A stretch of 64,000 nucleotides of DNA from Maribacter sp. BPC-D8 (GTDB lineage Bacteria > Bacteroidota > Bacteroidia > Flavobacteriales > Flavobacteriaceae): positions 2,418,001 through 2,482,000 of the forward strand of contig NZ_CP128187.1 in the NCBI RefSeq assembly GCF_035207705.1, read 5' to 3'. The position numbers were made by a program, and so were the translations under genes. The notes beneath the pieces are model-generated. The model saw only the letters and a list, made by a program, of their open reading frames with translations, did not search any database and was not told where the DNA came from. Positions 9,662 through 20,000 of this stretch are shown here, piece after piece. Position 1 is the first letter of the stretch. Each line of letters begins with the position of its first letter.

Positions 9662-11710
9662 ATGAAGCAAAAGTTAATTTTATTTATAGTATTCATGATG
9701 GTTTCCGCAGCTGGTTTTTCCCAGTTGAGTGATCTTCACTATTTACCACCCTTAAAACAAGGCGGTAACAACCAAGCTGTTACTCAACAGAGTCTATATT
9801 TATCAACTCCAGAAACTACAGCATTTACTGTAAATATTTATCAAGGTACATCGACTACCCTATATGCTACTGCATCATTATCTAAGACTACACCTCAAGA
9901 AATAACTTTGGGTAATGGTGATAACAACATCACTATGATGAGCAACGCCAATACTGGAATTGTTCTTACTAGTGGTGGTTTACGATTAGAATCTCCAGGC
10001 GGCGAAAAATTCTATGTAAATTATAGAGGTCGTTCTGGTTCACAGGCAACTTCCCTTACAAGTAAAGGAAGACAAGCTATCGGTACTCATTTTAAATGGG
10101 GCGGAGCTCCGAATAAAGGTACTCAGGCAAGTTTGACAAACTCTTTAGGCATAATGGCTACCGCTGATGGCACTACAGTAACACTCTCTGGTTATGACCC
10201 AGATTGTGAATTTAGACTGGGAGCTGATCGAGACGGAATATTAGCAGATACCTATACCATAAATTTAGATGCAAATGAGTCTTTTGTATTCGAAGCATAT
10301 GTTGCTGAAACTCCCGCTAATGCAGACGGTTGGTTAGGTGCAGATGTCATTTCGAATAATCCTATAGTTATTAGTAATGGTGGACTTAATACTGGCGCCA
10401 GAGTAGGTTACGCTGGTAGAGATGCTGCAATTGACCAACCTGTACCTCAAAATAAAATTGGTAAAGAATATGTTTTTATAAGAGGAAATGGTACGAGTGA
10501 AACAGAAATACCCATTATCATTGGAACACAAAACGGAACAGCTATTTATGTAAATGGTTCTGGTACACCTATAGCTACAATTAACAATGGTGACTATTTT
10601 GAGATTCCTGAAAGTAATTATTCAGTTTCTTCCGCAGGAGGAAATATGTATGTAACCACCTCAAAAGATGCCTACGCCTATCAATTAATGGCAGGCGCAA
10701 GTGCAATTTACACGCAAGGCTTAAACTTTATTGCTCCCGTAAACTGTTTGTTACCAGATACGGTAGATAATATTACACATATCGAAGATGCAGCTGGGGT
10801 TACCATGACCGGTGGCGTAACACTGATTGCTTCTACCACAACACCAGATGCCAATATTACCGTAGAGGATGGTAGCGGACCAGTAGCCCTACCCGCCCCT
10901 TCTGCAGTGGCAGGAACTACACTTTGGAAAACTTACTATGTTGCAAATTTAACAGGTGATGTAACCGTAAATTCTACAGGACCGATAGCAGTAGGTTTTA
11001 TAGGTTTTAGTGGCGCAAGAGGTATTGCCGGTTACTTTTCAGGTTTTGATACGGTACCAGAAGTGGATCTTCAAGTTACTGGAGGTGGTTGCCTACCAAC
11101 AGCCGAAGTAGAAGTTGTGGACCCTAATTTTGATAATTACCAATGGTTTGAAAACGGAGTATTAATTGCAGGTGCAGATAGTGCTAGGTATACACCAACA
11201 CAAGCTGGCGATTACTATGTAAGAGTTACAAAAGGTGGTTGTACTTATGATTCTCAACCCTTAACAGCATATTATTGTGACCCAGATGTGGTCATCAAAA
11301 AAGTGGCAGACAAAAATACGGTTAGCGATGGCGAAACGGTAACCTTTACCATTACCGTAGAAAGTTTTGGTATCAATTCCATTTCTAATCTCGTACTTAC
11401 AGACATTTTACCAGACGGTATTTCATTAGTATCATCTTCTGTCTCTAAAGGTAGTTTCACCTACCCCAACTGGTCTGTTGGTGGTATGAATAGTGGAGAA
11501 TTAGAAACTTTGACATTGGTAACACGCATTACCTTACCCGATGTTAATACCTCAACTGCAACGTACATCAATAATATCAGTAATTCTCAAGATCAAACAG
11601 ATACTAATATTACTACTGATGACCCATCAGAAACGGTGACTGTCAATTTTAATACCCCAACAACAGTAATCACTAATAGAAGAATTACCATTAGGGCGAC
11701 AAGTTTTTAA
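9662..11710 (+). CDS. Secreted IgGFc-binding-like / DUF11 protein without T9SS domain
   Basis: This 682-residue protein begins with a clear signal peptide (about residues 1-20, ending AAGFSQ). Residues of roughly 30-460 resemble the IgGFc-binding N-terminal type of domain found in many Bacteroidota surface proteins. A short Ig-like segment (Y-Q-W-F-E-N-G, near 490-540) follows, then one DUF11-type repeat (near 545-660: V-T-F-T-I-T-V, L-T-D-I-L-P). Relatives I know usually end in a T9SS sorting domain; this one stops after DUF11 with a short basic tail (NRRITIRATSF). Its placement after the giant adhesin suggests a shared surface locus. The ligand is unknown. The start is the only ATG giving a signal peptide. 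Confidence 0.75.
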   Translation: MKQKLILFIVFMMVSAAGFSQLSDLHYLPPLKQGGNNQAVTQQSLYLSTPETTAFTVNIYQGTSTTLYATASLSKTTPQEITLGNGDNNITMMSNANTGIVLTSGGLRLESPGGEKFYVNYRGRSGSQATSLTSKGRQAIGTHFKWGGAPNKGTQASLTNSLGIMATADGTTVTLSGYDPDCEFRLGADRDGILADTYTINLDANESFVFEAYVAETPANADGWLGADVISNNPIVISNGGLNTGARVGYAGRDAAIDQPVPQNKIGKEYVFIRGNGTSETEIPIIIGTQNGTAIYVNGSGTPIATINNGDYFEIPESNYSVSSAGGNMYVTTSKDAYAYQLMAGASAIYTQGLNFIAPVNCLLPDTVDNITHIEDAAGVTMTGGVTLIASTTTPDANITVEDGSGPVALPAPSAVAGTTLWKTYYVANLTGDVTVNSTGPIAVGFIGFSGARGIAGYFSGFDTVPEVDLQVTGGGCLPTAEVEVVDPNFDNYQWFENGVLIAGADSARYTPTQAGDYYVRVTKGGCTYDSQPLTAYYCDPDVVIKKVADKNTVSDGETVTFTITVESFGINSISNLVLTDILPDGISLVSSSVSKGSFTYPNWSVGGMNSGELETLTLVTRITLPDVNTSTATYINNISNSQDQTDTNITTDDPSETVTVNFNTPTTVITNRRITIRATSF

Positions 11711-11776
11711 TTTATTCTTGTAACATTCCGCTTAGTTTATCGTCAAGTATACGTAACCAATCAAAAAACACTTGAC

Positions 11777-12679
11777 GTGAGTACTATTCTAACAGTCAAT
11801 CATCTTACCAAAAAATTCGGACACCTTACCGCTGTAAAAGATTTATCGTTTACTATAGAAAAAGGTAATGTTTACGGAATTTTAGGTCCTAACGGTAGCG
11901 GCAAATCAACTACCCTGGGCATTGTATTAAACGTCGTTAATAAAACCAGCGGAGACTTCGCTTGGTTTGGCGGTGAATCTTCAACGCACGAAGCACTCAA
12001 AAAAGTGGGCGCCATTATCGAACGCCCAAACTTCTACCCATACATGACGGCTTTGCAAAACTTGAAATTAGTTTGTAAAATCAAAGATGTATCAGAAAAT
12101 AAAATTGAAGAAAAGCTAGATCTAGTCGGACTCCTAGATAGAAAAAACAGCAAATTCAGGACTTTTTCCCTTGGGATGAAGCAGCGCCTAGCTATTGCCT
12201 CTGCCCTATTGAATGACCCAGAAATATTAATTTTAGATGAACCTACCAACGGTCTAGATCCTCAAGGTATTCATCAGATTCGAGAAATTATAAAAACCAT
12301 TGCTGCAAAAGGCACTACAATTTTGTTGGCATCACATCTATTAGATGAGGTTGAAAAAGTATGTTCTCATGTTGTTATTTTAAGAAAAGGAGAAAAATTG
12401 TACGCTGGCAGAGTAGATAGCTTGCAAGCTAGTTTTGGCTTCTTCGAATTAAAATCTGACGACTTAGAAAAACTAACATCGTACTTGAGCACTAATGAAC
12501 ACTTTGGTAGTATAAAACAAGAAAATGGTTTGGTTACGGCAATCTTAACTTCAGAACTAGATGCACAATCATTAAACAAACTACTTTTTGAAAAAGGCAT
12601 TATCGTATCTCATTTAGTAAAACGAAAAGAAAGTTTAGAAGAACAGTTTCTTGCCTTAACTAAAAATGCTAACGCCTAA
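11777..12679 (+). CDS. ABC transporter ATP-binding protein
   Basis: A 300-residue ABC ATPase of the DrrA/NatA/CcmA-like type. The Walker A motif is GPNGSGKST (about residues 37-45), the signature is a variant S-L-G-M-K (131-135), Walker B is LILDEP (about 151-156) and the switch His lies in ASH near 182. The start is GTG, about 65 bp after the previous stop. The membrane partner follows 11 bp downstream, so the two form an exporter operon. Single-domain ATPases of this type power export of drugs, lipids or peptides, or serve membrane maintenance; the substrate cannot be read from the sequence. It lies inside a cluster of secreted proteins, but nothing ties it to their export. Confidence 0.9.
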   Translation: MSTILTVNHLTKKFGHLTAVKDLSFTIEKGNVYGILGPNGSGKSTTLGIVLNVVNKTSGDFAWFGGESSTHEALKKVGAIIERPNFYPYMTALQNLKLVCKIKDVSENKIEEKLDLVGLLDRKNSKFRTFSLGMKQRLAIASALLNDPEILILDEPTNGLDPQGIHQIREIIKTIAAKGTTILLASHLLDEVEKVCSHVVILRKGEKLYAGRVDSLQASFGFFELKSDDLEKLTSYLSTNEHFGSIKQENGLVTAILTSELDAQSLNKLLFEKGIIVSHLVKRKESLEEQFLALTKNANA

Positions 12680-12690
12680 CAACCACCATC

Positions 12691-13524
12691 ATGATACGAT
12701 TACTTCAAATAGAATTCATAAAACTTTGGAACAACAGGGCTAGCAAGGTGTTGATTATTTCATACTTCGCGCTTTTAACCTCTATCGCATTGGTAGCAGC
12801 TATAAAATTCGATATCGGCCCCATAAAGTTCAATTTAGCCGATCAGGGTATTTTTAACTTCCCTTATATCTGGCATTTCAATACATTTATTACAGCGTTC
12901 TTCAAACTATTTTTAGCTATTGTCATTGTTTCAATGATGTCTAATGAGTATAGCAATAAAACGATAAAACAGAATTTGATTGACGGACTCTCAAAAAAGG
13001 AATTTATACTTTCTAAATTCTTGACTGTGATTACTTTCGCACTAGTCTCTACAATTTTTGTATTTCTAGTATCATTAGTTTTAGGGCTGATTTATTCCGA
13101 TTTTACCGAAATTTCTATCATTCTAAGCGATTTAGAGTTCCTTTTTGCGTTTTTCATTAAACTAACTGGTTTCTTTTCTTTCTGTCTTTTCTTAGGTGTT
13201 TTAGTAAAAAGGTCAGCCTTTGCACTTGGCTTTTTAATTCTATGGCAAGTATTCGAAGGTATTTTCAGAGGTATTATTCGATGGAAGTTTTTTGATGGCG
13301 AAACCACAGATGTTATCATGGGCTTTTTTCCATTACAGGCAATGTTCAATCTTATCAAAGAACCATTCTCTAGATTAGGTGCCGTACAATCTGTAGTAAA
13401 TCAAATGGGAGAAACACTTGCATTAGACTATTATATACAATGGTATGAAATTGTAATTGTCATGGCATGGATAGCAATTTTCATTTACGGCTCTTATGCA
13501 ATTTTGAAAAGACGAGACCTCTAA
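12691..13524 (+). CDS. ABC-2 type transporter permease
   Basis: A 277-residue membrane protein with about six hydrophobic segments: one near residues 20-38, one near 75-95, two near 110-170, one near 170-195 and one near 250-270. The layout and the short N-terminal cytoplasmic stretch (I-E-F-I-K-L-W-N-N) are typical of ABC-2 permeases paired with a CcmA/NatA-like ATPase. It starts 11 bp after the ATPase gene and is almost certainly co-transcribed and assembled with it. Its last residues (LKRRDL) are a basic cytoplasmic tail common in this family. The substrate is unknown. Confidence 0.88.
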   Translation: MIRLLQIEFIKLWNNRASKVLIISYFALLTSIALVAAIKFDIGPIKFNLADQGIFNFPYIWHFNTFITAFFKLFLAIVIVSMMSNEYSNKTIKQNLIDGLSKKEFILSKFLTVITFALVSTIFVFLVSLVLGLIYSDFTEISIILSDLEFLFAFFIKLTGFFSFCLFLGVLVKRSAFALGFLILWQVFEGIFRGIIRWKFFDGETTDVIMGFFPLQAMFNLIKEPFSRLGAVQSVVNQMGETLALDYYIQWYEIVIVMAWIAIFIYGSYAILKRRDL

Positions 13525-13619
13525 ATCGTCTGTGCAATCAGGTAATTAAACCTAAATAACAGCACGCTAAAAGAATAGATTTTCATTTTGTAGTATATTG
13601 TATTGTTTACGAAAATGCT

Positions 13620-15389
13620 ATGAAAAAGAAATGGGACATGAGAATACCCAAAATATTGGCTGCGCCAATATTTTTCATAGTCCTGTTATTTGCTGTTTTA
13701 AAAACATCGGCACAAGAATGTCCCGCGCTTTTAAATCCCGTTAATGGTACTACTCTGGTTCCTGTAGATGCTACTATTAGTTGGGAAGCTATTACGGGTG
13801 TACCGGGTTATATTATCTCATTAGGCACTACAGAAGGCGGTAATGACATTTTAAATAACAGAAATGTTGGCTCTGCGATAAGTTTCACCCCAACTACAGG
13901 CTTACCAGAGAGTACCGAAATATTCGTTACCATTACACTTTTCTTTTTCAATCAACCCAATATAACTTGTGAAAGTCAAAGTTTTACAACGGCTGCCTTA
14001 AGTGAAGTTCCACAATGTGTACCGTCTACGAGCCCCGAAAATAATGAGATAGCTATAAATACGGCAACTAACATTTCATGGATTGCAGCACCAAGTGCAA
14101 CAGGGTATTTTATATCGCTCGGCACCACAGAAAATGGCGATGAAATTCTTGCACGAACAGACGTAGAAAATACATTAAATTATAATCCACCTGCAGATTT
14201 ACCTTCAGAAACTGACATTTATATAACGATCACACCCTACAATAGAATAGGTTTAGCTGATAATTGTAGCTCTTCGGTTTTTACAACAGCTGCAGCTGCA
14301 GTATTACCTTTATGCACAAGTATGATTTCCCCTTTTGATGGTGAAACCAATGTACCCTTGAGTCCTACACTTGAATGGAACGCAGTACCCAATGCAACAG
14401 GTTACAGAGTATCTATAGGTACATCACCTTTTGAGACAAATATTTTAGAAGACGCCATCTTTTTTAAAACATCTACAGTAATCATAGATTTTGAACCCAA
14501 CCGAACCTTCTTTATCTCCATATTTCCGTTTAATGAAGCGGGTGAAGCGATCGGTTGTACACAAGAAACTTTTTCTACAGCAATAGGTTGCGGGCCATAT
14601 TTTGACCCTTTAAGTGGAGAATTGTTGGTGTTGAATCCTATTTTGACCTTTCCAGATACCATTACCATATGCTCAGAAAACGAACTTGATATAATTAGGG
14701 CAACTGATGAAGCGGACGGCTACAGATGGTACAAATTAGATGATAGAGGAAATGAAACATTACTGTCAAATACTGTAGAAGTTTCAATAGATGAAGAAGG
14801 TGAATATATTTATGAAGCCTATGTAAATATTGAGGACTCTGATAGAACTTTTGAATGTGCTTCATCAAAAACATTTCAGGTAGAAATATCACAAGCACCA
14901 AAAATAGAAGATGTAAGCGTACAAATAAGTGCAAACTCTCTCAATTATGAGATATCCACTACTACAAATGGAAATTTTGAATATGCGTTAGATAATGAAA
15001 ACGGACCATATCAAAATTCGAATCGCTTTACCAACATCTCGCTACAAAACCACACCGTATTTGTTCGTGATAAAGCCGGATGCGGAATCGCCGAACGTTT
15101 AGTTGAGCAAGATTTAACGGTAAACGGCTTTCCAAATTTCTTTACTCCCAATGGAGATGGTATTAATGATTATTGGCAGTTTATACCACCAGTTGAAACT
15201 GGCATAACCAATGTATCGGTAATTTATATATTTGATAAATTCGGTGCACTACTAGCCCAAATAGCACCAAATACGACTGGTTGGAACGGAAATTTAAATG
15301 GCAAAGCGCTTCCAGAATCAAATTATTGGTTTAAAGCAATAGCCACCAATAATAAAATTATTAAAGGTCATTTTAGTTTAAAGCGATAA
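13620..15389 (+). CDS. T9SS type B secreted protein, three Ig/Fn3-like repeats
   Basis: A 589-residue secreted protein. The signal peptide covers about residues 1-32 (ending KTSAQ). Three repeats of about 100 residues follow (near 33-123, 125-222, 228-325), each beginning with Cys and a P-x-(N/D)G or PENN-type turn, then W-x-A, A/P-T/G-Y and I-G-T-T/S; they look like fibronectin III or Ig-like folds. An Ig-like region (Y-R-W-Y-K, near 350-410) precedes the C-terminal gliding-motility domain (from about 15135: NFFTPNGDGIND, YIFDKFG, GWNG, NYWF, HFSLKR), a type B T9SS sorting signal. No catalytic motif is visible. It shares its architecture with the next gene, 15 bp downstream, and looks like its duplicate. 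Probable role: surface or secreted binding protein. Confidence 0.85.
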   Translation: MKKKWDMRIPKILAAPIFFIVLLFAVLKTSAQECPALLNPVNGTTLVPVDATISWEAITGVPGYIISLGTTEGGNDILNNRNVGSAISFTPTTGLPESTEIFVTITLFFFNQPNITCESQSFTTAALSEVPQCVPSTSPENNEIAINTATNISWIAAPSATGYFISLGTTENGDEILARTDVENTLNYNPPADLPSETDIYITITPYNRIGLADNCSSSVFTTAAAAVLPLCTSMISPFDGETNVPLSPTLEWNAVPNATGYRVSIGTSPFETNILEDAIFFKTSTVIIDFEPNRTFFISIFPFNEAGEAIGCTQETFSTAIGCGPYFDPLSGELLVLNPILTFPDTITICSENELDIIRATDEADGYRWYKLDDRGNETLLSNTVEVSIDEEGEYIYEAYVNIEDSDRTFECASSKTFQVEISQAPKIEDVSVQISANSLNYEISTTTNGNFEYALDNENGPYQNSNRFTNISLQNHTVFVRDKAGCGIAERLVEQDLTVNGFPNFFTPNGDGINDYWQFIPPVETGITNVSVIYIFDKFGALLAQIAPNTTGWNGNLNGKALPESNYWFKAIATNNKIIKGHFSLKR

Positions 15390-15404
15390 ATTAATTTATA
15401 CAAT

Positions 15405-16871
15405 ATGAATATTAAAAAAATGTCTTTATTCTTGAGGTTATTATGCCTCTTTTTGACAAGTTCATTTTTTTATGGGCAAGATTGTACAGAATTTACTTTC
15501 CCGAACAACGGTACAGATAACATTGAAGTAAACACAACACTAACTTGGACCGAAGTATTAGGTTATAACGGCTATATTCTTTCTATTGGCACCACTCCGC
15601 AAGGCACTGACATTTTAGATAGAAAACCTATTGGCATCAACCCTTTCTACACTCCACCGTTAGGTTTACCAGACGACACCACCATGTACGCGACATTAAG
15701 TTTAGTTCCATATGACGGTCCGCCAATCAGCTGTGACGAACTTGTTTTTACAACGGCTGAAGTTACCACAGCCCCTACTTGCTCTGTATTGATTACACCA
15801 GATAATAATGCGGGAAGTGTAACCATCATTACAGATATTGAATGGGAATATACACCTACAGCGATTGGTTACTATTTATCTATTGGCACGACACCGAATG
15901 GTCATGAAATAGTAAATAATCTAGACATTAAAAATGAACTGAGTTACGACCCGCCGGAAGATTTACCACAAAACTCAAATATTTATGTAAAAATCGAACC
16001 CTATAATGATATCGGAATTGCAACATCTTGTACTGAAGAAATATTCACTACTAGTTTTGCCGTTTATGTCTGTGACCCCTATATTTCTGAAACTACCGGC
16101 GAGTTAATTTATAGGGCTCCAATTATCAATTTACCCAACATAGTAGGTATATGCAGTGACGAACTACCCTACACCATTTCATCGAACGATAATGCCGATG
16201 GTTTTAGATGGTATTTAACAAATAGTGGTAGCGAAGAAACCTTGCTATCAGAAACACAAAGTGTAGCTATTTCTGCACCAGGTAAATATCGGTTTGAAGC
16301 ATATAATAATATTACTACCGATGCAGGCGATATTGAATGTATAAGTTCTAAACTTATAGACGTAGTAGCATCAGAAGAAGCTATAATTACAGCAATAAAT
16401 GTCACCAACTTACCCTTGGGAAAAACAATTTTAATTTCCGTAACCGGTGGTGGACAATATGAGTATTCATTGACCAGCCGAGATGGTCCTTTTCAAGATT
16501 CCTCAATGTTCATAGAAATGTCAACTCGTAATTACACTGCATATGTTCGAGATAAAAACGGTTGCGGAACAACAGAAAGATTGGTAGACAGAGATATTTC
16601 CAAAAAAGACTTTCCTTCATTTTTTTCACCTAATGGCGATGGAATAAATGATCATTGGCAGTATATACCACCAGTCGAAAATTTTGAAGCTGTTATAGAA
16701 GTGATACATATATTCAACCAATATGGAAGTTTAATACAACAAATCAACCCAAATAGTATTGGATGGGACGGTACTTTTAATACTAAACAAATGCCACAAT
16801 CTGACTATTGGTATAAAGCTAGCTTTCTTAATCAGCAACCTATAATGGGTCATTTTTCACTAATTCGATAA
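15405..16871 (+). CDS. T9SS type B secreted protein, paralogue with two repeats
   Basis: A 488-residue protein with a signal peptide (about 1-25, ending FFYGQ), two Ig/Fn3-like repeats carrying the same L-S-I-G-T-T-P-x-G motif as the upstream protein, an Ig-like region (F-R-W-Y) and a type B T9SS domain (F-F-S-P-N-G-D-G-I-N-D, then IFNQYG, GWDG, DYWY, HFSLIR). The region before the sorting domain matches the neighbour nearly position for position (C-G-x-x-E-R-L-V then FPxFFxPNGDG), so the pair arose by tandem duplication, with one repeat gained or lost. The 15-bp gap suggests co-transcription. The function beyond surface display is unknown. Confidence 0.85.
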   Translation: MNIKKMSLFLRLLCLFLTSSFFYGQDCTEFTFPNNGTDNIEVNTTLTWTEVLGYNGYILSIGTTPQGTDILDRKPIGINPFYTPPLGLPDDTTMYATLSLVPYDGPPISCDELVFTTAEVTTAPTCSVLITPDNNAGSVTIITDIEWEYTPTAIGYYLSIGTTPNGHEIVNNLDIKNELSYDPPEDLPQNSNIYVKIEPYNDIGIATSCTEEIFTTSFAVYVCDPYISETTGELIYRAPIINLPNIVGICSDELPYTISSNDNADGFRWYLTNSGSEETLLSETQSVAISAPGKYRFEAYNNITTDAGDIECISSKLIDVVASEEAIITAINVTNLPLGKTILISVTGGGQYEYSLTSRDGPFQDSSMFIEMSTRNYTAYVRDKNGCGTTERLVDRDISKKDFPSFFSPNGDGINDHWQYIPPVENFEAVIEVIHIFNQYGSLIQQINPNSIGWDGTFNTKQMPQSDYWYKASFLNQQPIMGHFSLIR

Positions 16872-17050
16872 TATTAAACCAAGATTTAGCTACTTTATAC
16901 CTTTAATCAATTATACGATTGAAATCAATATTTTCTCATGTAAAGTCTATATCTTGAGTTTTTACTTAATAGAAGGTTTTCGTATTCAAATAGTATTACC
17001 ACAACTTTTATATAAGTGAATGCTATTTTGAGTCTCATAATTATAGATTA

Positions 17051-20000
17051 ATGACAAAATTATTAAGTCTTTTTGCCTTTTTCGGAATATTCGGAATGCT
17101 ATCAGCCCAGGTGACACCCGCTGAAGAAGCTGCACTTTTAGCTTTTTATAACGCAACAAATGGCGATACATGGACCAGCCAAAATGATGGTAACCTACTT
17201 AACGATTGGGATTTTTCAGGTGATGTTACTAGCGACTGGTACGGATTAACAGTTGATGTAGCAGGAGGTCATGTAGTTGCCATGGATATGAATCCTACTA
17301 ATTATGCAAATACTAGCAATATTCAGTCAGGCTTTATACCTAATGAATTAGGTGATTTGCAATTTCTAACACTACTAGATATATCGGCTAGCGGACTAAC
17401 AGGTCCTCTTCCTGTTAGTATTACAACACTACCTATTTTAACTTCCTTAAATGTTTGGTATAATGATCTTACAGGTATTATTCCTATAGAAGTCACAGAT
17501 ATGACTCAATTATCGGTGTTACATTTAGGTGGTAATGAGTTCGATGGCACCATTTATCCAGAATATGGTGATTTGATAAACCTGACATATCTTAATCTCA
17601 CTGAAAACAATCTTACAGGTATTATACCAACAAGCTTAGGAAACTTAACTGAATTAAGAACGCTACGGTTAGGAAATAACACGTTAACAGGTAATCTACC
17701 CATCTCATTGAGAAACTTATCTAACTTGATAGAACTTTCCATACAAGCTACTTATATAGATGGAAATTTACCTGAGGAGTATTCCGAATTAACAACCTTA
17801 CAAATTCTCGATTTAAGTTCTTACAGCAGCGCCATTAATGGAGGGCTCACTGGTTCGATTCCAGATTCGTATGGAAACCTAGTCAATTTAAGGACTTTAG
17901 ATCTTTGGGGTAATGCACTAACAGGTACATTGCCAGAATCACTTTCTAACTGGGTAGATATTGAATATTTTAGTATTGCAAACAATCTAATATCAGGCAC
18001 GTTACCAGCAAGTTATTCTAGTTGGACGAATATTATAAGATTCGAAGTATTCAACAATGATTTAGAAGGTACTATACCAGATAGCTATTCGAGTTTTACC
18101 CAAATGGAATATTTTTCAGTTAACGACAATAGACTATCCGGCACCTTATCCCCAAGTTTTTCGCAGTGGGCAAGTCTCGAATCTTTTAATATTTATAATA
18201 ATGATTTTAGTGGAAGTTTTCTTCAATCATATGACCAATGGACCAACCTCGCGGTCTTTAATGCATTTAATAACGCTTTTTCCGGAACTATTCCGGCTAC
18301 CTATAACCAATGGAACAATCTCATAAATTTTAATGTAAACAACAACCAACTAGAAGGTACTGTACCCGACTTTACTATAATTCCTGGCTACACACAAAAT
18401 CTTAATATAGAAAATAACCGTTTTCAATTTGGTGATTTTGAAAATGAATTCCCGTTTTACGACGCAAATTTTTCTGGTTTTCGTGATAATCCACAAGCTA
18501 AGGTCAATGATATTTTAACTTTAAATGAGAATACTGGTGATAACGTTACCCTGACTACAACGGTTAGTGGAACACAAAATCATTATGAATGGTTTAAAAA
18601 TGGTCTGCCAATTACAGGTGCGCCCGATAGTCCTACACTAATATTAACCAATATACAAGCCACCGATGCTGGTGTATATCATGCAGAAATTACAAGTGAT
18701 ATTGTAACCGACCTAACTTTGGTAAGAAACGATATTACCGTAATTATTGGTTGTGTTATGCCAATGGTAGATGACCCAGAAGATGTTATAGCGTGCGGTA
18801 GCTATCCATTACCAGCACTTACAAACGGTAACTACTTTGATCAACCCAACGGTACAGGTTCGCCTTTTAATGAAGGGGATATAATCACAACATCACAAAC
18901 ACTTTATGTGTATGCTGGTGTAAGCGGCTGCTCAAATGAGAATGATTTCGAAATTCAAATAAATAACCTTACACCAGCCGATGACCCAGATGATGTTATA
19001 GCGTGCGGTAGCTATCCATTACCAGCACTTACAAACGGTAACTATTTTGATCAACCCAACGGTACAGGTTCGCCTTTTAATGAAGGAGATATAATCACAA
19101 CATCACAAACACTTTATGTGTATGCGGGAGTGAGCGGCTGCTCAAATGAGAATGATTTCGAAATTCAAATAAACAATCTTGCACTAGCCGATGACCCAGA
19201 TGATGTTATAGCGTGCGGTAGTTATCCATTACCAGCACTGACCAACGGTAATTACTTTGATGAACCCAACGGTGCAGGTACGCCATTTAATGAAGGAGAT
19301 ATAATCACAACATCACAAACACTTTATGTGTATGCCGGAATAAGCGGCTGCTCAAATGAGAATGATTTCGAAATTCAAATAAATAATCTTACACCAGCCG
19401 ATGACCCAGATGATGTTATAGCGTGCGGTAGTTATCCATTACCAGCACTGACCAACGGTAATTACTTTGATCAACCCAACGGTGCAGGTACGCCATTTAA
19501 TGAAGGAGATATCATAACAACATCACAAACACTTTATGTGTATGCGGGAGTGAGTGGCTGCTCAAATGAGAATGACTTCGAAATTCAAATTGAGAACTCT
19601 TTATTAGCAGATAACCCAGATGATGTTATTGTTTGCGAAAGCTATACACTACCAGCACTTACAAACGGTAACTACTTTGATCAACCTAACGGTACAGGTT
19701 CGCCTTTTAATGAAGGAGATATAATCACAACATCACAAACACTTTATGTGTATGCGGGAGTGAGCGGCTGCTCAAATGAGAATGATTTCGAAATTCAAAT
19801 TGAGAACTCTTTATTAGGAGATAACCAAGATGATGTTATTGTTTGCGAAAGCTATACACTACCAGAACTTACCAATGGTAATTACTTTGACCAACCCAAC
19901 GGAGCAGGTACCGGACTTTTCTCAGGAGATATTTTAGAAACTTCTCAAACCGTTTACATATACTATGAGTCTGGATCTTGCTCCAACGAAAGCAGTTTCA

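Noticed and set aside
11777..13524. ABC transporter pair as a dedicated exporter of the neighbouring surface proteins
   Set aside because: The neighbours carry Sec signals and T9SS domains, so a CcmA/NatA-type ABC system is not needed; adjacency alone is weak evidence.
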